Assembly (NCBI GenBank): GCA_017475805.1
Contig: JAFVEW010000021.1
Span: 1 to 5,051 of the forward strand
Source of the DNA: Synergistaceae bacterium
Lineage (GTDB): Bacteria; Synergistota; Synergistia; Synergistales; Aminobacteriaceae
Direction: 5' to 3'
DNA: 5,051 nt
The translations under genes were made by a program, and so were the position numbers. Position 1 is the stretch's first letter, and each line of letters starts with the position of its first letter. Positions 5,040 through 5,051 of this stretch are shown here, one piece after another. The notes under the pieces were generated by a model. It was not told the DNA's origin. It saw only the letters and a list, made by a program, of their open reading frames with translations, and did no database searches.

Positions 5040-5051
5040 AATTAACAAAAA

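Overview
The window suggests a low-GC anaerobic bacterium. All genes carry short purine-rich ribosome binding sites. The content (flavodoxins, a DUF362 protein with two 4Fe-4S clusters, a Tp47-like exported protein) fits fermentative or gut lineages such as Synergistota or Negativicutes. That placement is inferred from the look of the proteins and no marker gene supports it.

Left part (1-2456), all on the + strand. It opens with the 3' end of a short-chain dehydrogenase/reductase whose start lies outside the window. Six bases later comes a complete cytosolic flavodoxin. Two GNAT acetyltransferases of the RimJ/RimL type follow, unrelated to each other beyond the fold. Next is a second flavodoxin, a clear relative of the first. 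It carries an export signal and is interrupted by one in-frame TAA at codon 96, with the remaining half still intact in the same frame. The SDR/flavodoxin pair is probably cotranscribed and of redox function. The two GNAT genes look inserted between the flavodoxin relatives.

Middle (2457-2746). This 290-base AT-rich spacer is dense in signals: an extended -10 promoter-like element, an intrinsic terminator right behind it, a 12-base tandem duplication, three back-to-back palindromes, and a good promoter for the next gene. That gene (2747-3772) encodes a secreted protein resembling the Treponema Tp47 penicillin-binding lipoprotein family.

Right part (3773-5051). A 76-base convergent spacer holds a nested palindrome (3796-3842). 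On the - strand lies a DUF362 protein with two 4Fe-4S clusters, with its own likely promoter at the right edge.

I see no CRISPR array, tRNA, rRNA, transposase or defence system, and no convincing new multi-gene system. The points most worth a second look are the nonsense-interrupted exported flavodoxin, the possible tiny transcription unit at 2465-2523, and the palindrome-rich promoter at 2657-2713.
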